A stretch of 64,000 nucleotides of DNA from Sporothrix humicola. Its lineage: Eukaryota > Ascomycota > Sordariomycetes > Ophiostomatales > Ophiostomataceae. Positions within the stretch are counted from its first letter, which is position 1. Every line of letters begins with the position of its first letter. The notes under the pieces are model-generated. The model worked only from the letters and a program-made list of their open reading frames with translations, was not told where the DNA came from and ran no database searches. Below are positions 10,865-23,853 of the stretch, piece by piece. The position numbers and the translations under genes are program-made. The stretch covers positions 124,001 to 188,000 of the forward strand of contig WNYE01000038.1 of NCBI GenBank assembly GCA_021396245.1. Direction: 5' to 3'.

Positions 10865-11556
10865 ATGGCCCCCAAGAAGAGCAAGAAGGACGCCAACTCC
10901 ATCAACTCGCGCCTGGCGCTTGTTATGAAGTCCGGCAAGGTCACCATGGGCTACAAGAGCACCCTCAAGTCGCTCCGCAGTGTACGTTTTTCATCCCACG
11001 ATTTCCGACAAAGATCACGACATTGTTGCAAGCAGAATGCTAACAGGACTTCCTCTGCAGGGCAAGGCCAAGCTGGTCCTGATCTCCTCCAACACCAGCC
11101 CCCTCCGCAAGTCTGAGCTCGAGTACTACAGCATGCTGAGCAAGACCAACGTCCACCACTTCTCGGGCAACAACGTGCGTATACCCTCCCACCATCCATA
11201 TCCGTTTCTCTGAGAACGTCGCCTTTGGTGTCGCCCCTTCTCCAGTAAACGGCCCAGACAGAATCCGGTCACGGTTCTCGTTTTCTTCTTTGGCTCCCAG
11301 AAGGACCGTAAGAATTGCAAAGAAAGCTGAATTGCGTTGCCACGTCTCGCCTTGCGTGACCGGTGGTCTGGGCTTGCCCTGCGAAGAAGTTGCACTCTAT
11401 TGTGACTTTGGAGGGTTTCCATTCGTATAACTGACCCGTATGCTCCCCCCCGTACAGATCGAGCTCGGCACTGCTTGCGGTAAGATGTTCCGCTGCTCCA
11501 CCATGGCCGTCCTGGACCCCGGTGACTCGGACATCCTGGCCGACCAGCAGGCTTAA
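10865..11556 (+). CDS. RPL30: 60S ribosomal protein L30 (eL30)
   Basis: A small eukaryote/archaeal-type ribosomal protein of the large subunit with the L7Ae fold. Three exons fit: 10865-10981 (39 codons), 11061-11174 and 11458-11556. Donors are GTACGT and GTGCGT, acceptors GCAG and ACAG. The spliced product is 109 aa, the normal family length. Recognisable blocks are SINSRLALVMKSGKVTMGYK near the N-terminus, the RNA-binding loop region KAKLVLISSNTSPLRKSELE, and the C-terminal GKMFRCSTMAVLDPGDSDI. In yeast the protein binds its own pre-mRNA; whether that happens here cannot be told from the sequence. The second intron (283 bp) is long compared with the first (79 bp). I saw no convincing snoRNA in either. 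Confidence 0.98.
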
Positions 11557-13797
11557 GCGACCAAACACACAAAAGTTCAATGAATTTCGCCATGGGACTC
11601 GCAGAATTCAGCGATGAGGATGGTTAGCATCAATGAAAAATAAAAATTTCAAAACATAAAATTTACCATGTTCCTTGACGGGAGTGGTTGCTTTTTTGGG
11701 GCATGAAACGGCGTTCAGGGAAAAGAAAGTCCATGATTGTTATGTGTCAGAGGACAATGATCTATTATACCAAAAGAAAATAGTCAAGAACAAACCACGT
11801 CCCCAGCTTTGAATCTGTTGTTGTAGCTTGTGATGTGAAGATGTGAGCATTTATTATATCGTTTGTTGCATATTATCGATATGCTTGTAAGCGATCGTGC
11901 TGTACACGTGCGAGTTGTGCAACAGACATTGACAATCTCGAAACTCAACATCAGTTTACAGAGTACATAACAACCCTTCAAATCAAATACGCTGCATTGT
12001 TTTGAGGATTGGCGACTGCCTAGCCTCTTGAATCTCCATCACACGCTTCGCAACTGAAAAATGCTGGGATGCGCCAGCGATCAGCGCGCATCTGCATGAA
12101 TGTCCTAATTGTTGTCGCAATCTCCCGCTCTCTGCCCCATTTTGGGTTGGTCGCCGCCTCTTGTTCTTTCGCGTTTCTAGACGTTTCATTGGCACAGGGG
12201 TAGGGCTCTGGGCTGGGCCCAGTTGCCAGTTGCGTGTTCCGATCCCCCTCAGCAGGCGCGGAGGATTGCAGACGTGCTTCCGTTCAACGACGCGATTCTA
12301 TCAGTTGCTGTGGAGGCACGTTCCGTTTTAGGAAGCTGGGCGCAGGGTCACCGAGATGATCCAAACAGGGCGTAAACCGTTGCAGAAACGGATATGTCGC
12401 TCGAACTGAGCGGTTGTGTCTTTCGTATTTTCTCTTTATATTTTGCTCCCTGTGATATTTGGTGAAAGTTCGTGTGCTGGTCAACAAGATAAAAGGGCCT
12501 ATCAACATCCATCTGTTATATCGAACTCAGACGCAAGGGCAACGTAGCGCGTTCTCAATATCGGTCCGGCCAGTTGGAGCATCTCTCTGTAAAAAGAGCA
12601 TATTGCACATAGGCAACACTATCGGCGCATGACGGCCCCAGGATCGTTAAATGTCACTGGCAGCTTTTGGAAGGTGCATGTCACACCTGCCGGACGCCTA
12701 GCAACGGGCAGCGCATTCCACGCAGCCACCTCAGCCTCTCACTGACGGTTCTGACTGTCTGACCTTCTGATGCGATCCTGCACCATGAAAAGCACCTCGA
12801 AATGCACATTCGAAAAGGACACTGCCTCGGCTTTTGCGTGTAAGCGTAGCTGCTGTCGAATCATGTTGTTGTTGTTGTTGTTGTCGTCGTGTCATTGTGC
12901 TCGTCGCCGTCTAAAATTATCGCCTGTCGTGATCGTGTGCCAGACCGAGACTGTTGGCGCCAATGTCTCTTGTCTCCCTGTCGAACACCGTAACAGCAAA
13001 AGACAACAAACCACACACTTGTCTCCCAAATAACATAGTGGGTTTCCGGAGTGACTCCACACTGCAACTGCTCCGCCGTACGACCAATTGCTCTTTCCCT
13101 CCATTTCTCTTCATTTTCCTTCCAGAACTAGTGTTGTAATTACGCAAAGTTTGTCGTGACTGCTCCGCCTGGCGAATTGCACATGGTTGCGTTGTGTACA
13201 ATGGACTTTCGCTCGTCCCTTCCCTACGGCGTATGGGCTGTCCCGTTCCCTCCTTCCTCCCAGGAAGCGCAATTAACGCCTTCCCTCCCGAAACGCTACC
13301 GCCAGGGGTTGGTTGCCCTTGCCGTCTAGGCCACTAGAACCACTAGCAATCCCGTGCCTGGTCTGGCCCAGCAAACGACCGTCTTTCCCATTTCCCCCTG
13401 GTGCTTAACCTTTGCTCCTTCCTGCTCCTCTTCTTTCGCGAAACACGACACACGCAGTTTCCCAAATACAGAATCAGCATCGACAACTTCCTCTGATCTC
13501 TTGCAAAGAGTTTGTGACTCGCGGTTCTGTCTCCGACACTCATACCACAAAGATTCTGGCCTTTCGGCGCCATCCCCCTCCCTCCCACCTTTTCCAACGC
13601 AGCGCTTGACCCCTATTCGACAACGCCCGCATTTCCCTCTTGTTTACTCCACATCCGTCCTTAACTTGGCGCCGTGTGCTGTTCAATGCCGCTGAAGAAT
13701 CGACGCAGCAAAAAGCGGTCAGCTACGATAGGACAACGAAAGCAAACTGAAGACACTGGAACAGCAATACAAACCATACAAAACATACTCAGATACC
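11557..13797. other. Intergenic region between RPL30 and the coiled-coil gene
   Basis: The first 100-200 bases should be the RPL30 3' UTR (AT-rich, with several AATAAA-like strings near 11635-11660). A (GTT)6 microsatellite lies at 12865-12882. From about 13200 to 13797 the plus strand is pyrimidine-rich, consistent with the leader of the downstream plus-strand gene. No supported gene in between. Confidence 0.6.
12865..12882. repeat. (GTT)6 microsatellite
   Basis: Six perfect GTT units followed by two GTC units and a partial one. It lies in non-coding DNA. Confidence 0.85.
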
Positions 13798-16073
13798 ATG
13801 TCGACGCCCACAACGAAACGGCCACCGGCTGGCAGCCGTGACTCGCCGAATGCGTCGCCTTCGAGACAGCCACGCGCTTCGACACCCAGCAGCGGCGATC
13901 GTACGGGCACGGGCACGGCCTCTCCTGCTGGTAGCGTGGGCCGGACACGTTCAGTACGGTCAAGCACGCTAGTGTCGGCCCGGGCGGCCGCTGCCCAACG
14001 GCGCGAGTCGCTGCTAAGCAACTCGACCAGGGCGCCTTCGCCAACAGCCAACACAGCAGCCAACACAGAGGCCGAGGAGGCTGCGCGGGCCGAGACCTTG
14101 GCTCTGCTTGATGACCTTAAGGAGCGGCTGAGCAAGGCTGAGGGTGCGAGCGAGCAGTACCAGAGACAAAACGACGTGCTGCAGGCACGGCTAGACGAGG
14201 CAGTCAAGGAACACTCGAAACTAGAGGAGCGCGCACATGAATATGACGAGCAGACAGAGACGCTCAAGAACGAGAAGCGTGAGATGGCGCGGCAGATCCA
14301 GCAAATGGAGACGATCTACGAGGCCGAGCGCAGCGCCATGACACGCGAGAAGGAAGACATGAGCAACCGCGAGGAGGAGATGCAGCGTGTGATCCAGCGT
14401 CTCAAGGACAGTCTGGCACAGCGGAACGCTGACGACGAGGGCCGGCCTTCGAGAATATGTAAGTGTACCTGCGTGGGCTATACCTTCCCCGTGATTTGAC
14501 TGCCATACTGACATTCGCCCCAGCAAGCAACAACTCGCCCGGCGTCGACAGCGGCAGCTTTGCCCCACCTTCGTCCCTCCACCGTAGCGACTCCCGCAAC
14601 AACTCAAAGCTCCTGCTCCAGAAAGACAAGCTGATCGAGTCACTCCGTCTTGAGCTGGCCGAGGCCCAAATCAAGTTGGTCGAGTCCGAGAATCAGGGTG
14701 GCGGTCGGCTCCACGAGGTCGAGCGCCAGCTCATGGAGGCACGCATGGCCAACGCCCGCCTTATGGAGGACAACGAGAGCTATCAGCTCCTGCTTCAGGA
14801 GAAGACACTCAAGGGCGACTTTGGTACAGCCGATTTCGGTTTCGGTGGTGGTCTTGGTCTTATCAACAACACAGGTGGCACGCACAGCAGGCCACGCTCT
14901 TCAAACGAAGACGCTCTGAACGCGCTCGAGGGCCGTGCGGCTGGTGGATCCAGCCTGGCAGACGAGCTCAACGACGCAGCCGGCAGCGACAGCGATGAAG
15001 CTGGTACTACTACTACGGGCGCCGCGGGCACTGAGGGCATCCCCGTTGAGGGCAACCGCCGGCTGGAGGCTGAGCTCAAGTCGCTCCAGGACCAGAATAA
15101 GGCGTTGACGCTGTACATTAACAAGATCATCGAGCGCCTCTTGGAGCACCAGGACTATCAGTACATCCTGGACAAGTCTACCGATGGCAAGCAGCCCCCA
15201 CCACCGCCCGGTGCCGCCGTTGCAAACGCCAACACGGACAAGGAACTGCCCCCGCCTCCACCCGAGAAGTTGCAGCAGACCACACCACAGCCCAGCGCTA
15301 TCGCCTCCTTCCTGCAGCGCACCAAGTCGATCACTGTCCGCTCATCGGAACCCGCTACAGGCGCTGGTGCCGCAGGCAAACGTCCTCGGCCCGTGTCTTA
15401 CATGCCTGAGGCTGTTATGAGCGACCCTGAGAAGGCTCCCTCGATCCCCATTTCACTGAACCGGTCAACGAGCATGCGCCGTCCAATGCGCCCTATGAGC
15501 GAGCAATTCACAGGAGCAGGTGGAAGCGGCACATCAGCCGCGTCGGTGGTAAACGCCATGTACAAGGGCGGCAGTGGCGATGGTCCTCTGTCACCTGGCC
15601 TGCGTAGCTCACAGTTCTTTGGCAGCGGCACCTACACTGTGGGCAACACCGGCGCGGGCTCAGGAGCCGGCAGCGGTGCTCGTTCGCCTGGCATTGGTGG
15701 CCCCAGCGGTGCTAGCGGCAACTTCCCCGGCATGCGTAGCGAGACGTCGAGCGTTTCCGGTGACTCTGCATCTGGTGAGCGTGCCAGCGGCGGCACCGGC
15801 AGCGACACGTCGCCCCCGCAGTCGTCGTCCAACAACCAGAACAGCCCGCCGCGCCCTGTCCACGAGAAGACGGCATTCACGGGCTCCAAGCCACGGCCGC
15901 TGCGGTTGGTGCAGGAGAACACGGACAGTGTTACACCGACGGCCAACAAGCGGGCAAGCTGGATGGGCTGGTGGGGCAAGAAGGACGATGCAGCCGCAGC
16001 AGCAGGTGGCAGCGGTAGTGGCACGCCGACTCTCACGGGCATGCCGACGTCGGCCGAACCGATTCAGGAGTAG
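13798..16073 (+). CDS. Coiled-coil protein resembling fungal 'M protein repeat' family (736 aa)
   Basis: Two exons: 13798-14458 and 14524-16073, joined by a 65-bp intron (donor GTAAGT, acceptor CCAG) that restores frame across a TCA codon. The protein is 736 aa. Residues 1-85 are Ser/Thr/Pro-rich and disordered. About 95-210 and 250-325 are heptad-like coiled coil rich in Glu, Arg, Lys and Gln (LLDDLKERLSKAEGASEQYQ is the first part). A well-ordered block follows with KALTLYINKIIERLLEHQDY and then QYILDKST, which I associate with fungal proteins annotated as M protein repeat proteins. The C-terminal half is Gly/Ser-rich and disordered and ends with a short Trp-rich patch, WMGWWGKK. There are no membrane segments or catalytic motifs. 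A role as a cytoskeletal or membrane-trafficking scaffold is possible, but it is inferred only from the coiled coils. Confidence 0.88.
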
Positions 16074-17245
16074 AGCGCTCTCTATCTTTCACTTCTTCCC
16101 ACCTAGCAGCGGCTATGTCGCGCTGTTGTGACACAATATGACATGGCCGTTGTTCTTTGGTTATATTTCTCACCCTTCTCCTTTCTGCTACTTGCTTACT
16201 TCCCCTTTCACCCACATCTGGTTGGATACCCTTTTTCTTCATTATGAGAGTATTCTCTTACTTTCATCCCTATTTTCTTTAGGAGGCTCACATGGTTCAT
16301 TTTGGGCCTTTTCGGCTGTTTTGTAATTATCACTTTTGGCTTCTCCCCTTTTCTGGTTTTGTTTACGGGGACCGAGGAGGAGGGTTGGCGGTATTTTAGG
16401 AGATGCATTCTACTTTGGACTTGTATATGACGAACGAAATAAATATAAAGGAATAACCATAACAAGAGACCGTGATTCTATTTACTGTGACGATGTCCAT
16501 CTAAACAAGATGATGCTGCGTGTGGCACGAGATAATTATTTACTTTCTGGTTTCACCATGGAAATTTTTGTCAAGAACAATAATATGAATAATATTCAAA
16601 GTCTAGAAAAAAAAATAGAGAAAAGCAAACGCTTTGTTCTCTCCAAGCCATGCTTGCCAAAGCAAAAGAAGTCCAGCAGAAAGCAGCAGACATCGATGGC
16701 AGAAAGACAACACTTGCAATACAAAAAATTAAACTGACAAGGTCAAAATAACAGCGAGCGAGCAAAAGGTCATGCCTTGAAAGTGGTTTCCTTCCATTTT
16801 GATTGTCGTAACTAGTCGTAGCATAGTTGCTTCCATAGTCCCCGATCACGCGGTCCCGGCTTGTCGTAAGCATGCTTGTAATGAGGGAAGTGACACCCAG
16901 GTCACAAGCAGGTGCTTTGCGTTGTTGCGTCGTGGCCGGCACGGGCCAAATATATATGGTATTTGTCGTGCTAGCCGTCCAAGCCGGTTCATTTGCGTGA
17001 AGGTACTGCGCACTTTTTGACGTCCTTCCTAGCCGTAAGGTTTTTTTGTTTGGTAGGGCCTGTGTCGACAACCAATCCTCCCCTAGAAGGGAGAGGGCCG
17101 GTAGTGATGGCCACTGTTTGACGAAACGATCATGATTTTTCCTTTTTTTATCCCTAGACTGCAAAAGGTTCGCAGCCTCCACGTTCTGTTGTACTGGTAA
17201 ACGACTCTTGTCTTCCGTTTCTTTCCTGGGAGGGGAAGAAAGGGA
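16074..17245. other. Convergent 3' flanks of the coiled-coil gene and eIF1A
   Basis: The two genes converge here, so both 3' UTRs and polyadenylation signals lie in this 1.17-kb stretch. It is T-rich near 16080-16330 and A-rich near 16430-16740, as expected for opposing 3' ends. No gene was recognised. Confidence 0.6.
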
Positions 17246-18206
17246 TTAGATGTCGTCGATGGCGATATCGCCAGCGTTGCCGCCCTCGTCGCTGCTCTCG
17301 TCGCGCTCCTCGTCGAACTCGAAGCCAACGTCGCCCTCACCGCCGTCGCCGTAGGTGTCGGTCTCGTTGATCTTGGCATGCTCGGGCAGCTCGCCTGAGG
17401 GAGGAGGGAAAAGATATGTTAGTACATCTGCGCATAGGCATATGCAGTTATGCATGGATAGGATGTATGCATGCATGTGTTGATGTATAGATGTGGGGTG
17501 ATGAGGCACACGACCCAAACGGGACAGCTCCGTGCCCCGCATCATCAACAACAATAACAACGCAAACACAACAACAGGTAGAACGTACCGTATGCCTTGA
17601 GGTTACGGGCCTCCTCAGAAGAGTACTTGAGGATGACGTCGCCCTTGCCGTCCTGGAATTCACGGAGAGACAAGAGAATCACGTCGCCAGTGTTGATCCT
17701 GTATGGTACGGTTAGAAACGCGATTTTGTTTTGTTGCTTCCCCGCTTTTGAACCCGGGCCGGAGCACAGCATCAGGAGTGCATCGCAGGATGTTTTGTCT
17801 TTCGTATATCCAAACTTACCAAACCTTCTTGCGAAGCTTGCCGCGAATCGACGCCAGGCGCATGGTGCCGCTGTCGTCGAAAGCGCGGGCCTCGAGACGG
17901 CCGTTACCAAGCATCTTGATGACCTGGGCATACTCTGAACGCGGGGTCAGCAGCAATTCTCGGCCGTCAAAAGAAAGAGGCAGATGCCCCCTCTCATCCT
18001 CTCCCATATCTCTCTCAGTTGTCGTCACGTACCTTGGCCTTCCTCCTTGAAGATGAGTTCGCGCTTGTCCTTGTCGCTCTCGTTCTTACCCCGCCGCCGG
18101 TTTTTACCACCCTAGAAACGCGCACCAGTTAGCTGCGATGCTTTGCAAAGTCGTCGGAGATCGTAGAGGGAGAGCGGAAACACACCTTTCCCTTGTTCTT
18201 AGGCAT
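17246..18206 (-). CDS. TIF11: Translation initiation factor eIF1A
   Basis: eIF1A binds the 40S A-site and promotes scanning and start-codon recognition with eIF1. The gene has five exons on the minus strand: 18206-18186 (7 codons), 18111-18033, 17934-17820, 17698-17589 and 17394-17246. Together they encode 157 aa, close to the usual 145-155. All donors are GT and all acceptors AG, and the reading frame closes across each junction. Landmarks are the basic N-terminal tail MPKNKGK and GGKNRRRGKNE, the S1-like OB fold with YAQVIKMLGNGRLEARAFD and WINTGDVILLSLREFQD, and the acidic C-terminal tail ending DIAIDDI, the conserved segment known to contact eIF5B. A 21-nt first exon is typical for this gene. 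An E-box cluster lies about 680-720 bp upstream (18886-18926). Confidence 0.97.
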
Positions 18207-18885
18207 GTTGACTGTATGGTAATCAACGGATGTCTGTGTTTGGTTGTTTTGTTGGTGATTTTCGTTCTTCCAAAAGTGGAGGGAAGTGGAAAGAGACGTC
18301 TTTCTAAGAAAAGCACTTAAGTAGTGGCGCTTGGTCAATGGTCCAGTGTCAAAAAATAAATAAAAATGGGAAAGATCTGGGTGGCGATTGGCTCCTGCCG
18401 TGATGACACACACAAGAACACAGTCCACAAATAGAGGGGTTGTGCTAATAAAATCTACCAGTCTTGCCTGCTGTTTTCGTCCTTATTGCCTGGTTGCTCC
18501 TGCTCAAACAAAGAGACAATGCGCAGCAATGCACAAAACAAAAGGAAGGCCCCTCCTTCCTATTCCTATTCCTGAGACAAGAGTCACTCTTTTTCCTTGC
18601 TTCCCTGTTCGTCGCAAGGCTTTCCATGCCTACTTTTCAACCTTCTTACTCACTATGACTGGCCTCATTTTACTTCGTAATGCTCGCAGCCTCCTGATGA
18701 TGGGTCTGGGCCTCGATGTTTGTCCAGATTTACCCCACCATAGACGTCGCAGAGGGCGCAACGTCAACCCGCGTTGTGAATGGCTGTATAGGAAGCGGGG
18801 CGCAGTGTTTGAGGCGCCTGTAATGACCCAACTAGGGCCTTGGATGACCACTGTATTTTCGTGCTTTTAGGGCACTCAAAAGAAG

Positions 18886-18926
18886 TCACGTGAACCTCAA
18901 GTTTGGTCACGTGGTCAAATCACGTG
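18886..18926. promoter_or_regulatory. Cluster of three TCACGTG boxes
   Basis: TCACGTG occurs at 18886-18892, 18907-18913 and 18920-18926, all in the same orientation. CACGTG is the core recognised by bHLH factors such as Cbf1/Pho4 and USF-like proteins. A 7-mer three times in 41 bp is very unlikely by chance. The nearest annotated gene downstream on the minus strand is eIF1A. Confidence 0.6.
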
Positions 18927-21900
18927 TAATCTATGGCATCTTGTGTGTAAGTGACAGCCAAAGGAGCTTCACATCAACAGCTCACTTTGCGTTGTAGATT
19001 CTATGTCTGCCCAGAGATCATCTCAACTCGAGATGCTATTCTCTTACTTCAATGGACACACCGGAAGCTTATGCAACCTTTCCTAATTGCAGATTTGACA
19101 ACTGCCTCGTCCAGGCGACCGTCATTGTTCGGCAGCTTTGCGGTCGGCTTGCAGCCTTAGGCCATCACATTTGATGGATTCTCTTCCAAGCACATCGCGT
19201 GTCACGGAGAAGAGAGCCAGCCTCGGAATATCGTATTTATATATATTCGTGGTACACACAGAGGACAAGGAGCGCGGAAACTGGCCAACCAACATTTTCT
19301 ATTCGAGCACGGCGAAGACTTGGCCGGAGACTTGTTCTCGACATCTCATCCGGCTTGCCTTACCTTGTTCTACGCCGTATGCCGTGGCCCGTTCGGCTGC
19401 CACGGCGAAGTGCAGAATGCCGACACGGGGGCGAAAACGGGTAAACACATGGCTGATAGTGGAATGGCAGTTGGCCAAAGTCCTTTCTTATTTATGGTGG
19501 CGGGAAAGCACCGTCTTTCTATATAGTGCGAGAACCGTTTCTCGCCAAGGTCTTGATTGCTGTCGATGTTTACTTGGTATTGACAGCTCTGGGCTGACAG
19601 ACATAGCCAGAAGGACTTTGCATTTTGCATTTATTATTGCAGAAACTGGTAAAACGGTATGAAGCAGGAATATCGAAAGCACGAATGAAGACAGGCAGAC
19701 ACAATAAAAATCGCCAGAACAAGAAAGACGTGTGATTTGAGAATGCCTCATATAGCTTTTGCTGCTCTATGACGCGTTGGTCGTAGTGTGCCACGTCGCC
19801 GCCTGTGAGAGGCTGAACCGAGCCGTGTCTGCAGTGTGGACTCTGGACTTTTTGTGTACCCTTTGCCATCCATGAGATCGGGCACAAGTGCTTCTCTTCT
19901 TTTCATTTTTTTTTCTGGTGTACTTTTTCTCTTTGCCTCCCCGTTTTGTCCAGCCGTCCATTTCTCCTGGAGATGGAAAGTGCCTCGTGATGGCCTGACC
20001 GCCTCCTCTTTGGGGTTTGATTTTCACTTGCTGCTTCGCTGTCACTGTTCATTTAATTTCTCATGTACTCCATTATTTTCGTTGAATTATCTCATGTATC
20101 TCGAATTCATACTTTGCAGCAATCGGTAATTCACGGGCCCATACGACATACAACGTGATACCTCCCATGCAGCCCCATATCATGAACATCTGGAGACTCT
20201 GCCCTTTTCGGGAGCATGTTGCTAGATTGGGCGGTTGCATCCGACACGTTGCGAGCCGAGCCTGGTCCTGCTGCCTCCGTTTTGAGGTACAAACAGTCCG
20301 TTCTCGTACGAATCTGGATGGACGGGCTGCTCGGTTCAGGTACGGACAACGCACAAGAAAAGGCGCACAAAAAGACGCACTTGCATTGCAGCAGTGCAGG
20401 CTGCCACTCGTCCGTCTCTCAATTTTGGAGCTGGCAGAAAAAGAGTCGTCGTTTTACTTCTTCTTATGTAGCTGTCACTTCCTCCTGTGACCCTGCCCAT
20501 CCTCAATCAGCACACCACAAGGTAAGCTTCTGATGTATGGTCAGCTTGGCCGGCACTTTCCAGGTACAAGTTTCTTACACGTATCTCGCATATTATTATG
20601 TCCTTGAAGTCAAGAATAAGTATTGTAAGATACGGGAACTCTGTACTCGTCAAATGAAATGCGCCTCCGTCCACCTGCGTCGTACTTCGTACATACAGGT
20701 GAGAAGCCCCGTGCAAGTGCATTCAAGTCCACTTTCTCAACAAAAAAAAGGTGATGGATGAAATGAAGACATCGAGGACGTCGTAATTTGGCTTTACCTT
20801 GTTTGGCACATTCTCATGTGGCCAACTGCCAACGCACTCATTCCCAGTGAAGCGGTGAGTGTATTCACTACCACTCAGTATTCTCCGTAGGCGGGTTCCG
20901 GCAAATGGGGGTGAACTGGGGGGGACAGGCCGAGACAAGGAAAAGGAAAATGACACGGTGAGAGTGGAGTCTACAAACGTAGAGAGAAGAACAAGGACAA
21001 GGAAAAGTCCAGAAGACCATGCAAATAGAAAAATAAACAATACACTTGCTCAACTGGAGAGAAATAAAAATGCATGAAAAGGGGCGACGGAGTGCGCGGG
21101 ACCAGTGGCCAGGAAGAAAGAAAAGAAAGAAAGAAATCAGAAAATAGGGGGGGGGAGAACGAAAATCAAAAGAAAACGACAGGGGTGGCGAGGACAGAAG
21201 AGAAACGGTCACCCGCCCACTGTCACGAGAAAGGAAATAGGAATACTGAGGAGCCAAAAGCGACGATATTTTTCTGCCTGCTTTTCTCTTCTCTTTGAGG
21301 AAAAAAAATGGGGGAACGGAAAGACAGAGTCAGGTACGACGCCGACAATCCGGGCAGCTGGCAACGGCAAACGGGGCCTGGAAGGCGCTGGAAGCAGAAA
21401 AGAAAAAGGAAAATCCTCCTCTGCAAGGGGAAACAAGCAGGGTGAAGAAGAATCGAGGCGAGCGACTGAGAAAAAGTAACAAATTAAAAAAGGAAATAAG
21501 AAAAGAAAAGTGAATGAAAGATGCGGTCAAGCCCGTCGGTACAAGCCCACGCACAAAGGGGTACTGCCAAGCGACACATAAAATGCCGCAAAATCACAAG
21601 TACCGCATCGCTCTGCCGATGTTGCGGGCAGGAACCAGCCCTGTACTAGGATTAGCGGATTCCGGGGGGCTGTTTCTGGGAAAGGCAGGCGTGCCAATAC
21701 GTGGATTTGGTGAACGGCAAGAACGCCTGCAACGTCGATGAAGTGAAGTGGAGCGAAAAAGGCAAAAGGCGAGGACGGCAAAAAAAGAGAGAGAGAAATG
21801 AAGAAGATTGACAGGGCAGCGTTTCGACACGGGATAATGCTCCGTCACCAGCAAAGTCGTTACGGAACGAGCGGCGCAATAGTTTGGCCCATTTGCTCAC

Positions 21901-23761
21901 TCTATTTGACGCACGCTTTCGAGGAAAGAACAGGGGAGGACCCAGTGTCAAAATACTGAAAGATAGGGCAAGAGACGGGGCAGGCGCAAGTCGATGACGG
22001 CATTCCCCCCAGGCCGTTGCGCTGACCTTGCATGTGCATAGATTATTTCCCTCTATTTCTGCACCTGCCGTCTGCGACTCTTTCCTTTTTGCTCTGAAAT
22101 GCATGCTCTCCTTTCCCTTCACCGTCTAGTGCCGCTGACGGGAAGGCACTAATACGGGCTGTTTTGCGCAGGTGTGGGAAGGAAACAAGGGAGTGTGGGA
22201 AGGGGAAGAGTGGTTTGTTTTGTTTCGGGCCATGGAACAAGCCATGGAAAAGCGTTGCTCTTCCTTCGTCGCTCGGGGAAGGCACGGCTTGCAGTCCCTA
22301 GCGTAGGGAAAGCGCAAACGGATGATTCGCTCCGTTTTCTCTTGACTGCAAAGTGGTGACGTGACGACTTCTGCTGGGAATTTTCGCCAGCGGGTCTCAC
22401 AGTGGGCGCTTTGGAATATTGCTGCCTTTTTTCAGCGGCCTCCTCTCGTCGTCTTTGACATGTTTTTCTTTGCACATCGTTGCCTCTTTTTCTTGTTTAT
22501 TGTCCTGTTTCCACTCAACAACCACGGAGCTTTTCCAGCGAGCCGTACTCAAAAAGAAGCACGTCGATAGCTCCTGCCTCTACTCTACCCGTTGCCGTTC
22601 TGCCTTCTTTGTGCCTCCAAGACAGACTTGACAGGCTCACAACAAAGGCAGGAGCAATCCACGGCCTGGGTGGCCGTCACACTGTGTACACTAAGCCACA
22701 CTGTGCGTCACACACAGGCCCAGACGCTGGTTCTGGCTCTGGCCCAACGCCCAGACACTCATACCCAAGGCGGCCACTGTTCGAAAATAGCGCCCCCTCT
22801 CACGCCTCTCCATCACTGTCTCGCTCGCTCGCCCCTTCCACACATGCCCCATTTGTCCCAAGAATTAAGGTCCCGTCTGGACCAGACCCACTTATTACGC
22901 AGCACAGAAGCACGATACTGTGCAAGAGCGAGACAGCGAAACACAGCGCTAGTGGAGGCCGAACAAGTACTGCGCTCCTTCCGTTTCCTCTCAACCAGCC
23001 AAATTCTGTTGCCAACGCAGACAAACGTCCCTTCCTCGTCAACACACACAAAAGCGTCACATCAACAACGCATACATTTCCCCATTGCCTTCCCTCCCTC
23101 TCGTCTCCCGCGCCCACTCCTCCTTTTCTACCTCTTTCATTCTCTTCCCCCATGCTCGATTATCCATCCACGCAACACATTCGACGCTGCCCAACTGTCG
23201 ACCACGACCGTCTGCAATCTGCATCTGCAATCCACGGCTCCTACTTGTATTATCGAAAAAGCCCAACCCGTTCTTAGAGACGTCTCACTGTGCCTATTCC
23301 ACAGTCCACAAACTCGCGCCGCCTCGTCTTCCCATTCGCCTTACCCTCTCTTTGTCGTCTTCATTGCGGCTTTTCTTCCTCTTGGCTGCTCTTCATCTCC
23401 GTCTTTTCTCTCTTTTTGGCTGGTCCTATTCTGCATCGTCCCCCGTCGCTGCCTTCGACCATCAGTATCCCTGGCGCATTCCGTCTTCTACGGCCACCCC
23501 CATCCTCCGTTCATCGTCAAACCATCTGCCACCTCTTGGGACCGTCCACTCGCCTTGCTCAACGACAGCCACAAGCGTACAGGGCTAATAGACCTTCGTT
23601 CAAGACAATTGATGCCAACGCGAACGACTCCGGCCACAGATTAAACGTTTGCAAAGAACCTGGCTTTCTTCGCACTGCCAACTCTCTCCTTGATCCCTCT
23701 CACTCTGGACCTCTCGGACCGCTTACGCGCCCGCATCCTCTTCGTTTCCTGGAACCACAAT

Positions 23762-23853
23762 ATGATATCATGATTCAGACTGTGTCACCATTCGAACGTC
23801 GGAATTCCAGCTTAAAGACGAGCGCACGCGTCAGCGGACCTGGGACGTTTTGA
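23762..23853 (+). promoter_or_regulatory. Overlapping upstream ORFs in the Vac7 leader
   Basis: A minimal frame, ATG ATA TCA TGA (23762-23773), overlaps the ATG at 23770 of a second frame of 27 codons plus stop that ends at 23853. Both lie less than 200 nt before the Vac7 start at 23952. If the leader is retained unspliced, scanning ribosomes would meet them first, so they could dampen Vac7 translation (inference). Confidence 0.4.

Noticed and set aside
12188..12260. tRNA-like stretch with TTCCGATCCCC resembling a B box
   Set aside because: The B box lacks GGTTCGA, no good A box precedes it, and no acceptor stem pairs.
19138..19662. 174-codon plus-strand frame in the eIF1A-Vac7 interval
   Set aside because: Starts with a non-ATG codon, shows no domain or membrane pattern and has ordinary intergenic composition.
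22480..23644. Two overlapping long frames (265 and 350 codons) upstream of Vac7
   Set aside because: They overlap in different frames over a pyrimidine-rich tract, are dominated by Ser/Pro/Leu/His/Thr codons and open with non-ATG codons. They look like a by-product of low purine content, which removes stop codons.
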